Source of the DNA: Leucothrix arctica
GTDB taxonomy: Bacteria; Pseudomonadota; Gammaproteobacteria; Thiotrichales; Thiotrichaceae
Direction of reading: 5' to 3'
Length of the DNA: 64,000 nucleotides
Assembly: GCF_003172895.1 (NCBI RefSeq)
Contig: NZ_QGKL01000042.1
Location: forward strand, 62,001-126,000
The notes beneath the pieces are model-generated. The model made no database searches. It was not told the DNA's origin and saw only the letters and a program-made list of their open reading frames with translations. The position numbers were made by a program, and so were the translations under genes. Positions 8,382 to 15,956 of this stretch are shown piece by piece (the stretch's first letter is position 1; each line of letters starts with the position of its first letter).

Positions 8382-8690
8382 GAGTTAGGTATTGGTTTGG
8401 TGGCTTACAGTCCGCTCGGACGAGGTTTTTTAACAGGTGCAATCCAGATACGAAGTGACTTAGAAGAGGGCGATTGGCGCTTAGTGAGTCCGCGTTTTTT
8501 GGAAGAAAACTCCGATGAAAATCTGAAAATAGTTGAATGCTTACAAACCTTGGCAAGTGACAAACAATGTACGCCTGCGCAGTTATCACTTGCTTGGCTA
8601 ATGCAGCACGAAGCGACTATCATTCCTATTCCTGGTATACGCAGTCAGGCGCAACTCAGTGAGAATATTGCCGCTACCCTGATGCGGTGA
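8382..8690 (+). pseudogene. C-terminal fragment of an aldo/keto reductase
   Basis: The reading frame opens just after a TAG at 8379 with E-L-G-I-G-L-V-A-Y-S-P-L-G-R-G-F-L-T-G, the hallmark of the second half of AKR enzymes. It continues through A-Q-L-S-L-A-W-L-M and I-P-I-P-G-I-R-S (the NADPH-binding segment). The N-terminal half with the catalytic Tyr/Lys/Asp is absent, and the last helix is replaced after S-E-N-I-A-A by an early stop. Only a TTG or GTG start is available, with no ribosome site. This is a remnant, truncated at both ends, lying head-to-head with the S41 pseudogene. Confidence 0.72.
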
Positions 8691-8891
8691 AGCCTTTGCT
8701 CAACGTATAAAACTAGCAAGGGATAAACTCAGTCACATTCGCTTGGCATTGGGTTTGATGGTTGTCGGTGGGTTAATGATCTGGGGCATGGAGAAAGTCT
8801 CAAAATAAATGCTAAGGAAAGAGTATGACTTACAAGATGACTTTGTTAGCTTTGATCCTAATAATGTTAAACAGACTGAAAAGGATGTGTA
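8683..8891 (+). other. Remnant stretch with one membrane segment; no convincing gene
   Basis: From 8683 to 8808 one frame reads without stops through F-A-Q-R-I-K-L-A-R-D-K-L and a single hydrophobic segment, then L-M-I-W-G-M-E-K-V-S-K and a stop. It has no ATG start at its N-terminal side and looks like the tail of a small membrane protein. An ATG at 8825 with an AAGGAAAG ribosome site opens a 24-codon hydrophobic frame that ends inside the next gene (8899). It may be a leader or chance. Neither can be named. Confidence 0.3.
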
Positions 8892-9260
8892 ATGCCTAGT
8901 GTAAATGCGATCAATTTAGTGGTCAGATTTTTTCTCGAAATAGCCGCTTTAATAGCAATGGGAATGTTGGGCTGGAGCTTAGGTGAGGGCTTGCTAGGTT
9001 ATGTCTTAGCTGGTGCAATCCCCATCGCAGCCGCCACATTCTGGGGTGTGTTTGCGGTTCCAAACGACCCTAGTCGATCGGGAAATGCGCCCGTTCCTAT
9101 TTCAGGAGCTTTGCGATTACTGTTAGAGTTTCTGTTTTTCGCAGCAGGTTTTGGTTCGTTTATGTATTTGAATGAATCATCTATTGCTTGGGTTTTCGTG
9201 GTTATTGTTTTAGTGCATTACGCTGTTTCTTATAAACGGGTTCGTTGGTTGTTACAGTAG
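8892..9260 (+). CDS. YrdB family membrane protein (DUF2568)
   Basis: A 122-residue inner-membrane protein of the YrdB/DUF2568 family, with four predicted helices. These are around A-I-N-L-V-V-R-F-F-L-E-I-A-A-L, G-Y-V-L-A-G-A-I-P-I-A-A-A-T-F-W-G, L-R-L-L-L-E-F-L-F-F-A-A-G and W-V-F-V-V-I-V-L. The family-typical A-T-F-W-G-x-F-x-V-P-N-D-P-S-R-S-G motif connects helices two and three. The ATG at 8892 lies about seven bases after AAAAGGATG. The function of the family is unknown. It stands alone among gene remnants. Confidence 0.83.
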   Translation: MPSVNAINLVVRFFLEIAALIAMGMLGWSLGEGLLGYVLAGAIPIAAATFWGVFAVPNDPSRSGNAPVPISGALRLLLEFLFFAAGFGSFMYLNESSIAWVFVVIVLVHYAVSYKRVRWLLQ

Positions 9261-9369
9261 TAACTAGTGTCGTTGGAACAAGCTGCGAAGGGGAAATAGA
9301 AGTTGGCTATGCTAACATCGATTTAGCTGCCTATGGCAGCGCTATGTGTACTTAATAGGAGCGTTTTTC

Positions 9370-9912
9370 ATGCCAAAAGTCAATAATTTCGATACTGCTT
9401 TAATAGAAAGGCTACATTCTTTAGTGTTTAATGACCCTGGTACTAGAGATATTATTGACTCAGGATTCAAGGCTGCCTTAGCTGTTTTTGAAGACCTAGA
9501 ATATTCTCTGCCTTTCGCATCTTACAATATTTCTATTGATCACTTTGCCAATAAAATCCCTGATGAACAGAAAGGAATGGTTGGCTTGTGCCGAGTCTTT
9601 ATTTTACGTGCAGGTTGTAAAATGCCTCGTCCTGAAATACATCGCAATAGTATTCAGCGACTTGTTTCATTCACGGGTGAGGGAGCAATTCACTCCGCTT
9701 CTCCGGGTGGTGTTGATATGTCATTTAAAGAATGCGCAGTCGTAAGTCCTGACAAAAACCTTACTTCATCTTTTGATAAAAGCTGGGATGTTGTGCCTGA
9801 AAATACTTGGCATTACCCTGTAGCAGGGAAAAATGAAGATTGGTTTACCGTAACGTTTCATAGTGCTGGTGAAACCGAAATAATTGATGAGTACTGGGAG
9901 CCGAACAGATAA
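9370..9912 (+). CDS. Hypothetical protein with cupin-like core
   Basis: A protein of about 180 residues with no family I can name. The middle and C-terminal parts look like a double-stranded beta-helix: P-E-I-H-R-N-S-I-Q-R-L-V-S-F-T-G-E-G, then W-D-V-V-P-E-N-T-W-H-Y-P-V and W-F-T-V-T-F-H-S-A, ending E-I-I-D-E-Y-W. The histidines and glutamates could bind a metal, as in cupins, but this is inference. The ATG at 9370 has AATAGGA nine bases upstream. A GTG at 9346 would add eight residues and lacks a ribosome site. No signal peptide is seen, so it is probably cytoplasmic. Confidence 0.65.
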   Translation: MPKVNNFDTALIERLHSLVFNDPGTRDIIDSGFKAALAVFEDLEYSLPFASYNISIDHFANKIPDEQKGMVGLCRVFILRAGCKMPRPEIHRNSIQRLVSFTGEGAIHSASPGGVDMSFKECAVVSPDKNLTSSFDKSWDVVPENTWHYPVAGKNEDWFTVTFHSAGETEIIDEYWEPNR

Positions 9913-9917
9913 TAGGT

Positions 9918-10055
9918 TGTTACGTCTCAGGTTGAATTTTCTGAAAGCGTCATTGATGGTAAGCGTTTAGCTCAGGATTTTCAGCGTGAGATTCATCAAT
10001 TAAATCAAGATGGTTTTTCTGTATCACAAGTCACCACAGGAAATGAAGCAGGGTA
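9918..10055 (+). other. Coding remnant without a start, in the 9913-10222 interval
   Basis: A 45-codon open stretch reads V-E-F-S-E-S-V-I-D-G-K-R-L-A-Q-D-F-Q-R-E-I and then stops at 10055. It has no start codon or ribosome site but a clearly protein-like composition, so it is probably the tail of a lost gene. The rest of this 300-base interval, up to the TetR gene, is AT-rich from about 10130 and probably holds that gene's promoter. Confidence 0.3.
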
Positions 10056-10222
10056 AAGCTATGTCTCCACTTTGCATGGACTTAAATAAGCACTCGCATC
10101 ATTCGCTAAAGAGTAGTCAGGCTACGGAAAATAAAAACGATTCCACTTAATGTGAAATTACTATATATTAAAATTATAAAAATTGATTTTAATGTATGGT
10201 AAATTCTATCTGGTGGTTTCCT

Positions 10223-10969
10223 ATGAAAGTAACTGAACAAGAAAAAGCGAAAACGCGGATAAAAATATTAGAGGCTTCGGTCGATGTAATTATCGAGAAA
10301 GGCTTTAAATCAGCGTCTATGAGGGAGATTGCCAAGCGAGCAGGCGTTGGTGATGCGACTATCTATAACTACTTCCCCTCTAAAGAGAAATTGCTATACG
10401 GCTACTGTGAATACATCCAACAGCAAGTGATGGAGTCGTTGCAAGGTATTGAAGACTTTCACGAGTACACACTGCATGAGCAGTTGCAGCAGCTAGTCGA
10501 GTTACAGCTTGAAGTCTGGCTACCTGCACGTGAGTTTTTAACTGAAGTGTTTAAGCTGACTTACCACTCGCCAACGACAGGGTCTTTACACTTAACCAAA
10601 ACGCGCGAGCTTTATACGTTGATGGTGACGGACATGTTGGAAGCTGCGATCGAAGCCGGTGAAATACCCGATCAGCCTTACACCGAACTGTTACCACGCC
10701 TATTTTGGGACTATCAAACGGGTCTATTGGCTTACTGGTTAAAAGATGACTCTGAAGGTTTTGCCAATACCAGCCAAGTCATTAATAAGAGCATGGATAT
10801 CGTGTCCAGCCTATTACACCAAGGTTTAATCGGTAAATCACTCGACCTTATTTCTTTCTTATTCCGAACACATGTGATGGCAGGTTTGGGTTCTCTTAAT
10901 TTTGGTCAAGAAGGTGAAGAGAACAAGGTTTCCAAGAAACGTCCGTTTATGCAAGCACGTGGGGAGTAA
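10223..10969 (+). CDS. TetR/AcrR family transcriptional regulator
   Basis: A TetR-type repressor of about 248 residues. The N-terminal DNA-binding domain is clear: A-K-T-R-I-K-I-L-E-A-S, then S-M-R-E-I-A-K-R-A-G-V-G-D-A-T-I-Y-N-Y-F-P-S-K-E-K-L-L. The C-terminal ligand domain is divergent. I prefer the ATG at 10223, with GGTGG about eight bases upstream; an ATG at 10196 adds nine residues. It starts an apparent operon, with the ABC1 kinase gene three bases downstream and two small membrane-protein genes after that. It probably regulates this operon. The inducer is unknown. Confidence 0.88.
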   Translation: MKVTEQEKAKTRIKILEASVDVIIEKGFKSASMREIAKRAGVGDATIYNYFPSKEKLLYGYCEYIQQQVMESLQGIEDFHEYTLHEQLQQLVELQLEVWLPAREFLTEVFKLTYHSPTTGSLHLTKTRELYTLMVTDMLEAAIEAGEIPDQPYTELLPRLFWDYQTGLLAYWLKDDSEGFANTSQVINKSMDIVSSLLHQGLIGKSLDLISFLFRTHVMAGLGSLNFGQEGEENKVSKKRPFMQARGE

Positions 10970-10972
10970 CTC

Positions 10973-12247
10973 ATGACGGATTCAATACCAAATGGGAAAC
11001 TAGCGCGAACAGGTGTTGCAGGTTTAGCTGCTGCTAGAGTGGGTGTGGGTGAGTTAAAACATAAGATAAAACGTCCTTTTTTATCTAAAGCAGCGCAAGA
11101 AAAAGACAAAGACCTACTCGATGAAAAAAATGCCAAGGTACTATTTAGTGCGCTGACACAGCTACGAGGCACAGCACTTAAAATTGCTCAAATGTTAGGA
11201 ATGGAGCAGGGCATGTTGCCTGAGTCTTATCAAAAAGAATTATCAAGGTCGTTTCATAAAGTCCCACCATTAAATCGTGTCTTGTTGAGAAAAGCATTTA
11301 TAGCCGAGCTTCAGCGTACGCCTGAGCAAGCCTTTAGTCGGTTCGAGTCGGACGCATTTGCCGCAGCCAGCTTGGGACAAGTGCATAAAGCGACGTTAGA
11401 GGACGGTACAAATGTTGCGGTGAAAGTACAGTATCCGAGTATTGGCACGTCCATAAAAAGTGACATGACCATTATGCGCGGCGTTGCTCGTGGGCTAGCC
11501 AATACGCATTTAATCTTGCAGTCTCTAGATGAGATTGAAGCACGTCTGATGGAAGAGGTTGACTACCGTATTGAGGCCGAAAATACGCGCTGGTTTAAGC
11601 AAAATATAAACCTCGAAGGGATAAATGTTCCAACGGTTTATGACGAACTAAGCACCGAACATATTATTACTTCTGAGTTTGTAGAGGGCTTACACCTTAA
11701 TGACTGGTTAGCAACCAATCCATCTCAAGCACAGCGTAATCAAGCTGCACAGTTGTTGTATGATTTTTTTATGTATTCATTTAAGACCCTAAAGCAAATT
11801 CACTCAGACCCAAACCCAGGAAACTTCCTGTTTCATGAAGACGGCACGATCACTTTGATTGATTTTGGCTGTATTCGAAAATTCTCAGACAGATTCTCCA
11901 ATGAGTTTCCTAAATGTATGCGTGGTTATATTGAAGATGATGCGGAGGCGGTTTTCGACGCTTATCGAGGGATGGGAATGGCCCATGCTGAATCGACTGA
12001 TAAGTTTTATCAGGACGTATTACGTCCATTTGGGCAGTGGGTTGCTTTGCCTTACCTATCAGAGTCTTTTGACTTCGGCCACTCTGACTATACGCAACAG
12101 GGGAAGCCAGCGATTATGAACCTGCAAAAACATATCGATGTTGATCAGTTCGCTGAGGAAATGGTGTTCCACAATCGAACACTACATGGTTTGTACCAAA
12201 TATTTGAAAAAATGGGTGTGGTCGTTACTCTTAAAGGGAGCTTCTAA
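10973..12247 (+). CDS. ABC1/AarF/UbiB family atypical kinase
   Basis: A 424-residue member of the ABC1 (UbiB/ADCK) atypical kinase family, whose characterised members act as ATPases supporting quinone or lipid biology. The alanine-rich nucleotide loop A-A-A-S-L-G-Q-V-H, the lysine in V-A-V-K-V-Q-Y, E-E-V-D-Y-R-I-E-A-E-N, the catalytic-loop H-S-D-P-N-P-G-N-F, and I-D-F-G-C for the metal-binding Asp are all visible. The family's N-terminal K-x-G-Q motif appears as K-I-A-Q, with alanine for glycine. It is not UbiB itself, which is longer with C-terminal membrane helices. It overlaps the next gene by one base and follows a TetR gene by three. Confidence 0.88.
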   Translation: MTDSIPNGKLARTGVAGLAAARVGVGELKHKIKRPFLSKAAQEKDKDLLDEKNAKVLFSALTQLRGTALKIAQMLGMEQGMLPESYQKELSRSFHKVPPLNRVLLRKAFIAELQRTPEQAFSRFESDAFAAASLGQVHKATLEDGTNVAVKVQYPSIGTSIKSDMTIMRGVARGLANTHLILQSLDEIEARLMEEVDYRIEAENTRWFKQNINLEGINVPTVYDELSTEHIITSEFVEGLHLNDWLATNPSQAQRNQAAQLLYDFFMYSFKTLKQIHSDPNPGNFLFHEDGTITLIDFGCIRKFSDRFSNEFPKCMRGYIEDDAEAVFDAYRGMGMAHAESTDKFYQDVLRPFGQWVALPYLSESFDFGHSDYTQQGKPAIMNLQKHIDVDQFAEEMVFHNRTLHGLYQIFEKMGVVVTLKGSF

Positions 12248-12642
12248 TGACGTTTAAACAACTTAGTTTGGTGAGTACGGCGGTCATGTTTACCTTGTGC
12301 TTGACGCTGCTATTCACGCCGATGGTTATCTTCAAGCTGTTTGACGTAGAAGAAACGGCTTCTGCAATCTTCTTCACACATCGAGCGGCGGTGCTATTTT
12401 TAGGGTTATCTATATTCGTATACTCCTTAAAAGATGTGAATAACATGAAAGTACGCCAGTCAGTTTGCTTGAGTATGGCAGTGATGATGCTGTCGCTGGC
12501 AGCGTTGGGTGTATTGGAGTTTATGATGGGTAACTCGGGTGTTGGTATTTTTCTAGCCATTGTTGGTGAGCTTACTTTAGGTTTACTGTATACCTGTAAG
12601 TACCGTGATTATGGGTGGGAAGCGCGTTTCTGGGAGTCTTAA
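12247..12642 (+). CDS. Small four-helix membrane protein, hypothetical
   Basis: A 131-residue hydrophobic protein with about four membrane segments: S-L-V-S-T-A-V-M-F-T-L-C-L-T-L-L-F near the N-terminus, A-A-V-L-F-L-G-L-S-I-F-V-Y, S-M-A-V-M-M-L-S-L-A-A-L-G-V-L, and V-G-I-F-L-A-I-V-G-E-L-T-L-G-L-L. The ATG shares its first base with the stop of the ABC1 kinase gene, so the two are translationally linked. I cannot name a family. Its placement suggests a membrane partner for the kinase or its lipid or quinone target, which is inference. Confidence 0.68.
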   Translation: MTFKQLSLVSTAVMFTLCLTLLFTPMVIFKLFDVEETASAIFFTHRAAVLFLGLSIFVYSLKDVNNMKVRQSVCLSMAVMMLSLAALGVLEFMMGNSGVGIFLAIVGELTLGLLYTCKYRDYGWEARFWES

Positions 12643-12643
12643 T

Positions 12644-13054
12644 ATGAATTATCCTATTGTTATCGTTGGGTGTTTAACTGTGTTGGCACTGCTAGCGCAC
12701 TTATTTGGAGGTATTATTCAATCGCTGAGTGTTGAACCTGCGAAAGTGTCTAGTGACTCGAAAGGTAGCCTTGTCCAGCGAAACTGGGTGCAGATGATGT
12801 GCGCCTTTCAGTTGGTCAGTATCGACTTATTGGTTTTATCTGTGTTGTTATTTACCTTAGCGTTTACCGATGTCATTGCGCAAAAGCAGCTGTTTGGTTT
12901 TGCCTTATCAGGTTTTTACTTCTTATGGGGCTGCGTTTGGTTATTGCAGTTGGTCTTTTTAAAGCAAAAAGCGAAGGAGTATTTCTTTCTAGGGCATTGG
13001 GTATTTTGGTTTGTCTGTTCTGCGCTGATTTATTGGGGTTCGTTGTCGTTATAA
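12644..13054 (+). CDS. Small four-helix membrane protein, hypothetical
   Basis: A 136-residue membrane protein and last gene of the TetR/ABC1 operon, starting one base after the previous stop. Four hydrophobic segments are seen, around I-V-I-V-G-C-L-T-V-L-A-L-L-A-H-L-F-G-G, L-V-L-S-V-L-L-F-T-L-A-F, F-Y-F-L-W-G-C-V-W-L-L-Q-L-V-F and W-V-F-W-F-V-C-S-A-L-I-Y-W. The polar loop between the first two carries the only charged patch. The ATG at 12644 has TGGGAG upstream; an in-frame ATG at 12605 lies inside the previous gene and is unlikely. No family is recognised. Confidence 0.65.
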   Translation: MNYPIVIVGCLTVLALLAHLFGGIIQSLSVEPAKVSSDSKGSLVQRNWVQMMCAFQLVSIDLLVLSVLLFTLAFTDVIAQKQLFGFALSGFYFLWGCVWLLQLVFLKQKAKEYFFLGHWVFWFVCSALIYWGSLSL

Positions 13055-13160
13055 ATAAAATTCCAGCAGCTAGTGTGGGGCTTTTTTGGTAGTTAATGAT
13101 AAAGTATATGTTATTTTTTGTACTAAATTGTACAGTAGAACATTAAGAAAAGACCTCTAG

Positions 13161-13367
13161 CCAGCACTTATATCAGAAATAAAAGAACCTACAGGCTCCG
13201 CGTTATTATGCGGATTTATAGGTATATTTGGTGTGCCGTTATACTTTTTCAGAGCTTTTGGAGCGAAAAAAGGCATAGTAAAAACACTTTACAGCTTGTT
13301 GTTTACAATAGTCTGCGGCGGAATTTATATGCTCTTTTATGAATTAGCGACTGCTTTTGTTGTTTAA
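13161..13367 (+). other. Membrane-protein remnant in the 13055-13707 gap
   Basis: The 650-base gap after the membrane genes holds one stop-free stretch that reads as protein: A-L-I-S-E-I-K-E-P-T-G-S-A-L-L, a hydrophobic segment F-I-G-I-F-G-V-P-L-Y-F-F, a basic turn, then Y-S-L-L-F-T-I-V-C-G-G-I-Y-M-L-F-Y and a stop at 13367. It is preceded by a TAG and has only an internal GTG as start, without a ribosome site. It resembles the tail of a two-helix membrane protein that lost its beginning. The rest, 13368-13707, shows no gene and must carry the promoter for the hydrolase/NatAB operon. Confidence 0.35.
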
Positions 13368-13707
13368 TTTTCTGGTCTAAGCTCTTTTCTACGCGATGCT
13401 CACTGTGCATGAATGCTATATACGCTTTAGCATCCTCTAACTTCATCCCAACAGCCAAAAGAGTTCATCTCGCTTGTAAATGAATCTACCTCGTAGGGTG
13501 CAATGCCTTGAGTTGTTTTTGGTTTTTATGAGTGAATTTTGCTATATTAGTGGGTCACTGTTGACACTGATAATGCTTTATTGAAAACAATGGTTTAGGT
13601 CCTGATAATATTAAAAGACAAAAAAGGAGCTATTAAGACAATCAGATGAAATTCTAAATATCGAATTTCTAGAACAAATATTCAATCAAAAATAACGAGA
13701 AAAATTG

Positions 13708-15228
13708 ATGTATTATCGCTTAGCACCACTATCATTGTTTTCAATTTTCACACTATCACTCATCTTGTCTACAGCACTAAGTTCAACACGGGTGAGCGCT
13801 GAAGAGACTCCCCAAGAAAGCCCAGCACACTCAACGACCGCATTCGCCAGTCTAGCATTTAAACGTTGCTTAATAAGCCAAGGCGCTTATCAAATTGATG
13901 CGCAATGCGCGACCTTAGCGCGGCATGAAAACCCCGATGATGCTAATAGCAAACTGATTGAACTCTCGATTGTAAAGTTACCCTCACATTCATCTAAACC
14001 CGAAGCAGATGCTTTCACCCTTATTCAGGGAGGCCCAGGCTCTTCCTCAATTGACTTGATCATCAGCTACAGCAACGTGCTTAACGGCATTCGTGCAAAC
14101 AGAGACATACTCGTCGTAGACCAGCGAGGCACTGGCCGTTCTAATGTTTTGACGTGTCCTGACATGCAAGAAGCGACAGATGTGATTGATCCTGAAAAAA
14201 TCAAACAACTCAGCCAACAATGTTTAGACGCACTGGATGCCGATCCACGCTTTTATACCACCAGCGTCGCGGTGCAAGATTTAGACGCGGTGCGACAGGC
14301 CGCAGGTTATGAGCAATTGAGTGTTTATGGAGTATCCTACGGCACGCGCGTAGCACAACATTATTTACGTCGTTTTCCAGAGAAAACACGCGCTGTTATT
14401 CTCGATGGTGTGACACCTATTGGTCTTAATCTAGCTGGCGGTGAAATTGCCCGTCGATCACAAGCCGCGTTTGATCAAATGGCCGAACGTTGCAAAACCT
14501 CATCTGTCTGTAATAAACAATTTGGTGATATCTCATTAAAGTTTAAAGAACTGAGGGAGCGTTTATCTCAAGCGCCAGTCACCGTGTCATTACTTCATCC
14601 GGTTAGTGGTGAGTTAATTGACGAAGAGTTATCCGAGCAAGATTTATATGGCGTGCTAAGACTAATGGCTTACTCCACCGAGAGTAATGCCTTATTGCCG
14701 ATGCTGATCTCGCAAGCACATGCCAAAAACTACATTCCCTTAACTGCTCAAACCTTGATGGTTGGGTCTGAATTTTCCAAAGACCTTGCCATCGCCATGA
14801 GCAATGCGATTGTTTGTACCGAAGATGCGCCTTATGTCACCGAGAGTGACGTACAGGGTTTAGACAACACGTACTTCGGTAATGACATGGCAAACAGTAT
14901 CGCAGCAATGTGTGAAGTGTTTCCGCGTGGCCTGAAAGATGAGGACTTCTTTGAGCCATTCGATAGTGATGTGCCAGTACTTATTTTATCCGGTGAAACC
15001 GACCCGATTACGCCACCAGAAAACGGTGAGCAAGCAGCAAAAATGTTGTCGAACTCGAAGCATTTAGTGGTTCCAGCCCATGGGCATGGCGTTTTTGTTC
15101 GAGGATGTGTATTGCAATTAGGCAGTCAGTTTATTAAAGAAGGATCATTTGAACACCTTAAAACTGATTGCATAAAACGAGAAAGGCCAATGCCGTTTTT
15201 CAATAATAATGCGGGGCCTACGTCATGA
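13708..15228 (+). CDS. Secreted S33-type alpha/beta hydrolase (TAP-like C-terminus)
   Basis: A 506-residue exported alpha/beta hydrolase of the proline-iminopeptidase/tripeptidyl-aminopeptidase kind. A signal peptide spans about residues 1-30 (L-F-S-I-F-T-L-S-L-I-L-S then V-S-A). The oxyanion motif is G-G-P-G-S-S, the conserved strand is V-V-D-Q-R-G-T-G-R-S, the nucleophile elbow is Y-G-V-S-Y-G (Ser near 210), and the late Asp and His lie in G-E-T-D-P-I-T-P-P and V-P-A-H-G-H-G-V-F. It probably cleaves short peptides or amides in the periplasm. The ATG at 13708 follows an ACGAGA site. Its stop overlaps the ATPase gene as ATGA, tying it to the ABC exporter downstream. Confidence 0.85.
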   Translation: MYYRLAPLSLFSIFTLSLILSTALSSTRVSAEETPQESPAHSTTAFASLAFKRCLISQGAYQIDAQCATLARHENPDDANSKLIELSIVKLPSHSSKPEADAFTLIQGGPGSSSIDLIISYSNVLNGIRANRDILVVDQRGTGRSNVLTCPDMQEATDVIDPEKIKQLSQQCLDALDADPRFYTTSVAVQDLDAVRQAAGYEQLSVYGVSYGTRVAQHYLRRFPEKTRAVILDGVTPIGLNLAGGEIARRSQAAFDQMAERCKTSSVCNKQFGDISLKFKELRERLSQAPVTVSLLHPVSGELIDEELSEQDLYGVLRLMAYSTESNALLPMLISQAHAKNYIPLTAQTLMVGSEFSKDLAIAMSNAIVCTEDAPYVTESDVQGLDNTYFGNDMANSIAAMCEVFPRGLKDEDFFEPFDSDVPVLILSGETDPITPPENGEQAAKMLSNSKHLVVPAHGHGVFVRGCVLQLGSQFIKEGSFEHLKTDCIKRERPMPFFNNNAGPTS

Positions 15229-15956
15229 TAGAAGTACACAATCTAAAAAAACATTTCAAAGCCGTGAAAGCCGTTGATGATATTTCATTTGTGGCAGAGG
15301 ACGGAAAAATAACAGGCTTGCTTGGCCCTAATGGTGCCGGGAAATCTACCACACTTAAAATGTTATATACCGTGCTTGAACCTGACTCAGGCAAGGCATT
15401 AATCGATGGATTTGATTCCCATAAAGAGTCAATGACCGTGCAATCTTCCATTGGTGTATTAACCCATAACGCAGGTATTTATGAGCGTTTAACGGCGCGT
15501 GAGAATATTTGTTACTTTGGTGAATTGCATGGTCTTACAGGTGAGCACTTAAACAACCGAATTAATGAATTAGTCGACGTGCTAGACATGGAGAAATTCA
15601 TAGATAGACGCTGCAAAGGCTTTTCTCAAGGCCAAAAAACCAAAGTGGCACTGGCAAGAGCCTTAGTACATAAACCTAAAAATGTATTGTTAGACGAACC
15701 CACGAATGGTTTAGACGTGATGGCAACCCGTGGATTAAGAGAGGTCATTTTGCGTTTAAAGGAAGCGGGTCACTGTGTACTGCTTTCCAGTCATATCATG
15801 CAAGAAGTCGCCTTTTTATGTGATGAAATCGTGATAATAGCCAATGGAAAAGTGGTTGCTAACGGCTCTCCTGATGATATCCGCAACCTAAGCAACGAAG
15901 ACAATTTGGAAGATGCTTTTGTGAAAGCCATTGGTTCAGAAGAGGGATTGGGGTGA
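15225..15956 (+). CDS. ABC transporter ATP-binding protein (NatA-like)
   Basis: A 243-residue ABC-2 type ATPase. Walker A is G-L-L-G-P-N-G-A-G-K-S-T, the signature is F-S-Q-G-Q-K-T-K-V-A-L-A-R-A-L, Walker B is N-V-L-L-D-E-P-T-N-G-L-D, and the switch histidine is in L-L-S-S-H-I-M. It resembles NatA of the NatAB sodium exporter family and drives the permease encoded directly after it. Its ATG overlaps the hydrolase stop, and its own TGA overlaps the permease ATG (TGATG). Transport of sodium is only the family precedent; the real substrate is unknown. Confidence 0.9.
   Translation: MIEVHNLKKHFKAVKAVDDISFVAEDGKITGLLGPNGAGKSTTLKMLYTVLEPDSGKALIDGFDSHKESMTVQSSIGVLTHNAGIYERLTARENICYFGELHGLTGEHLNNRINELVDVLDMEKFIDRRCKGFSQGQKTKVALARALVHKPKNVLLDEPTNGLDVMATRGLREVILRLKEAGHCVLLSSHIMQEVAFLCDEIVIIANGKVVANGSPDDIRNLSNEDNLEDAFVKAIGSEEGLG

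Noticed and set aside
8293-8623. Minus-strand open frames across the AKR fragment
   Set aside because: They are antisense to a recognisable aldo/keto reductase segment and read as shadow sequence.
12231-12560. Antisense frame opposite the small membrane-protein gene
   Set aside because: It mirrors hydrophobic codons of the sense gene, which has correct overlap with the kinase stop codon.
13161-13367. Functional small membrane-protein gene
   Set aside because: The frame has no start codon at its N-terminal side and no ribosome site, so it was kept only as a probable remnant.
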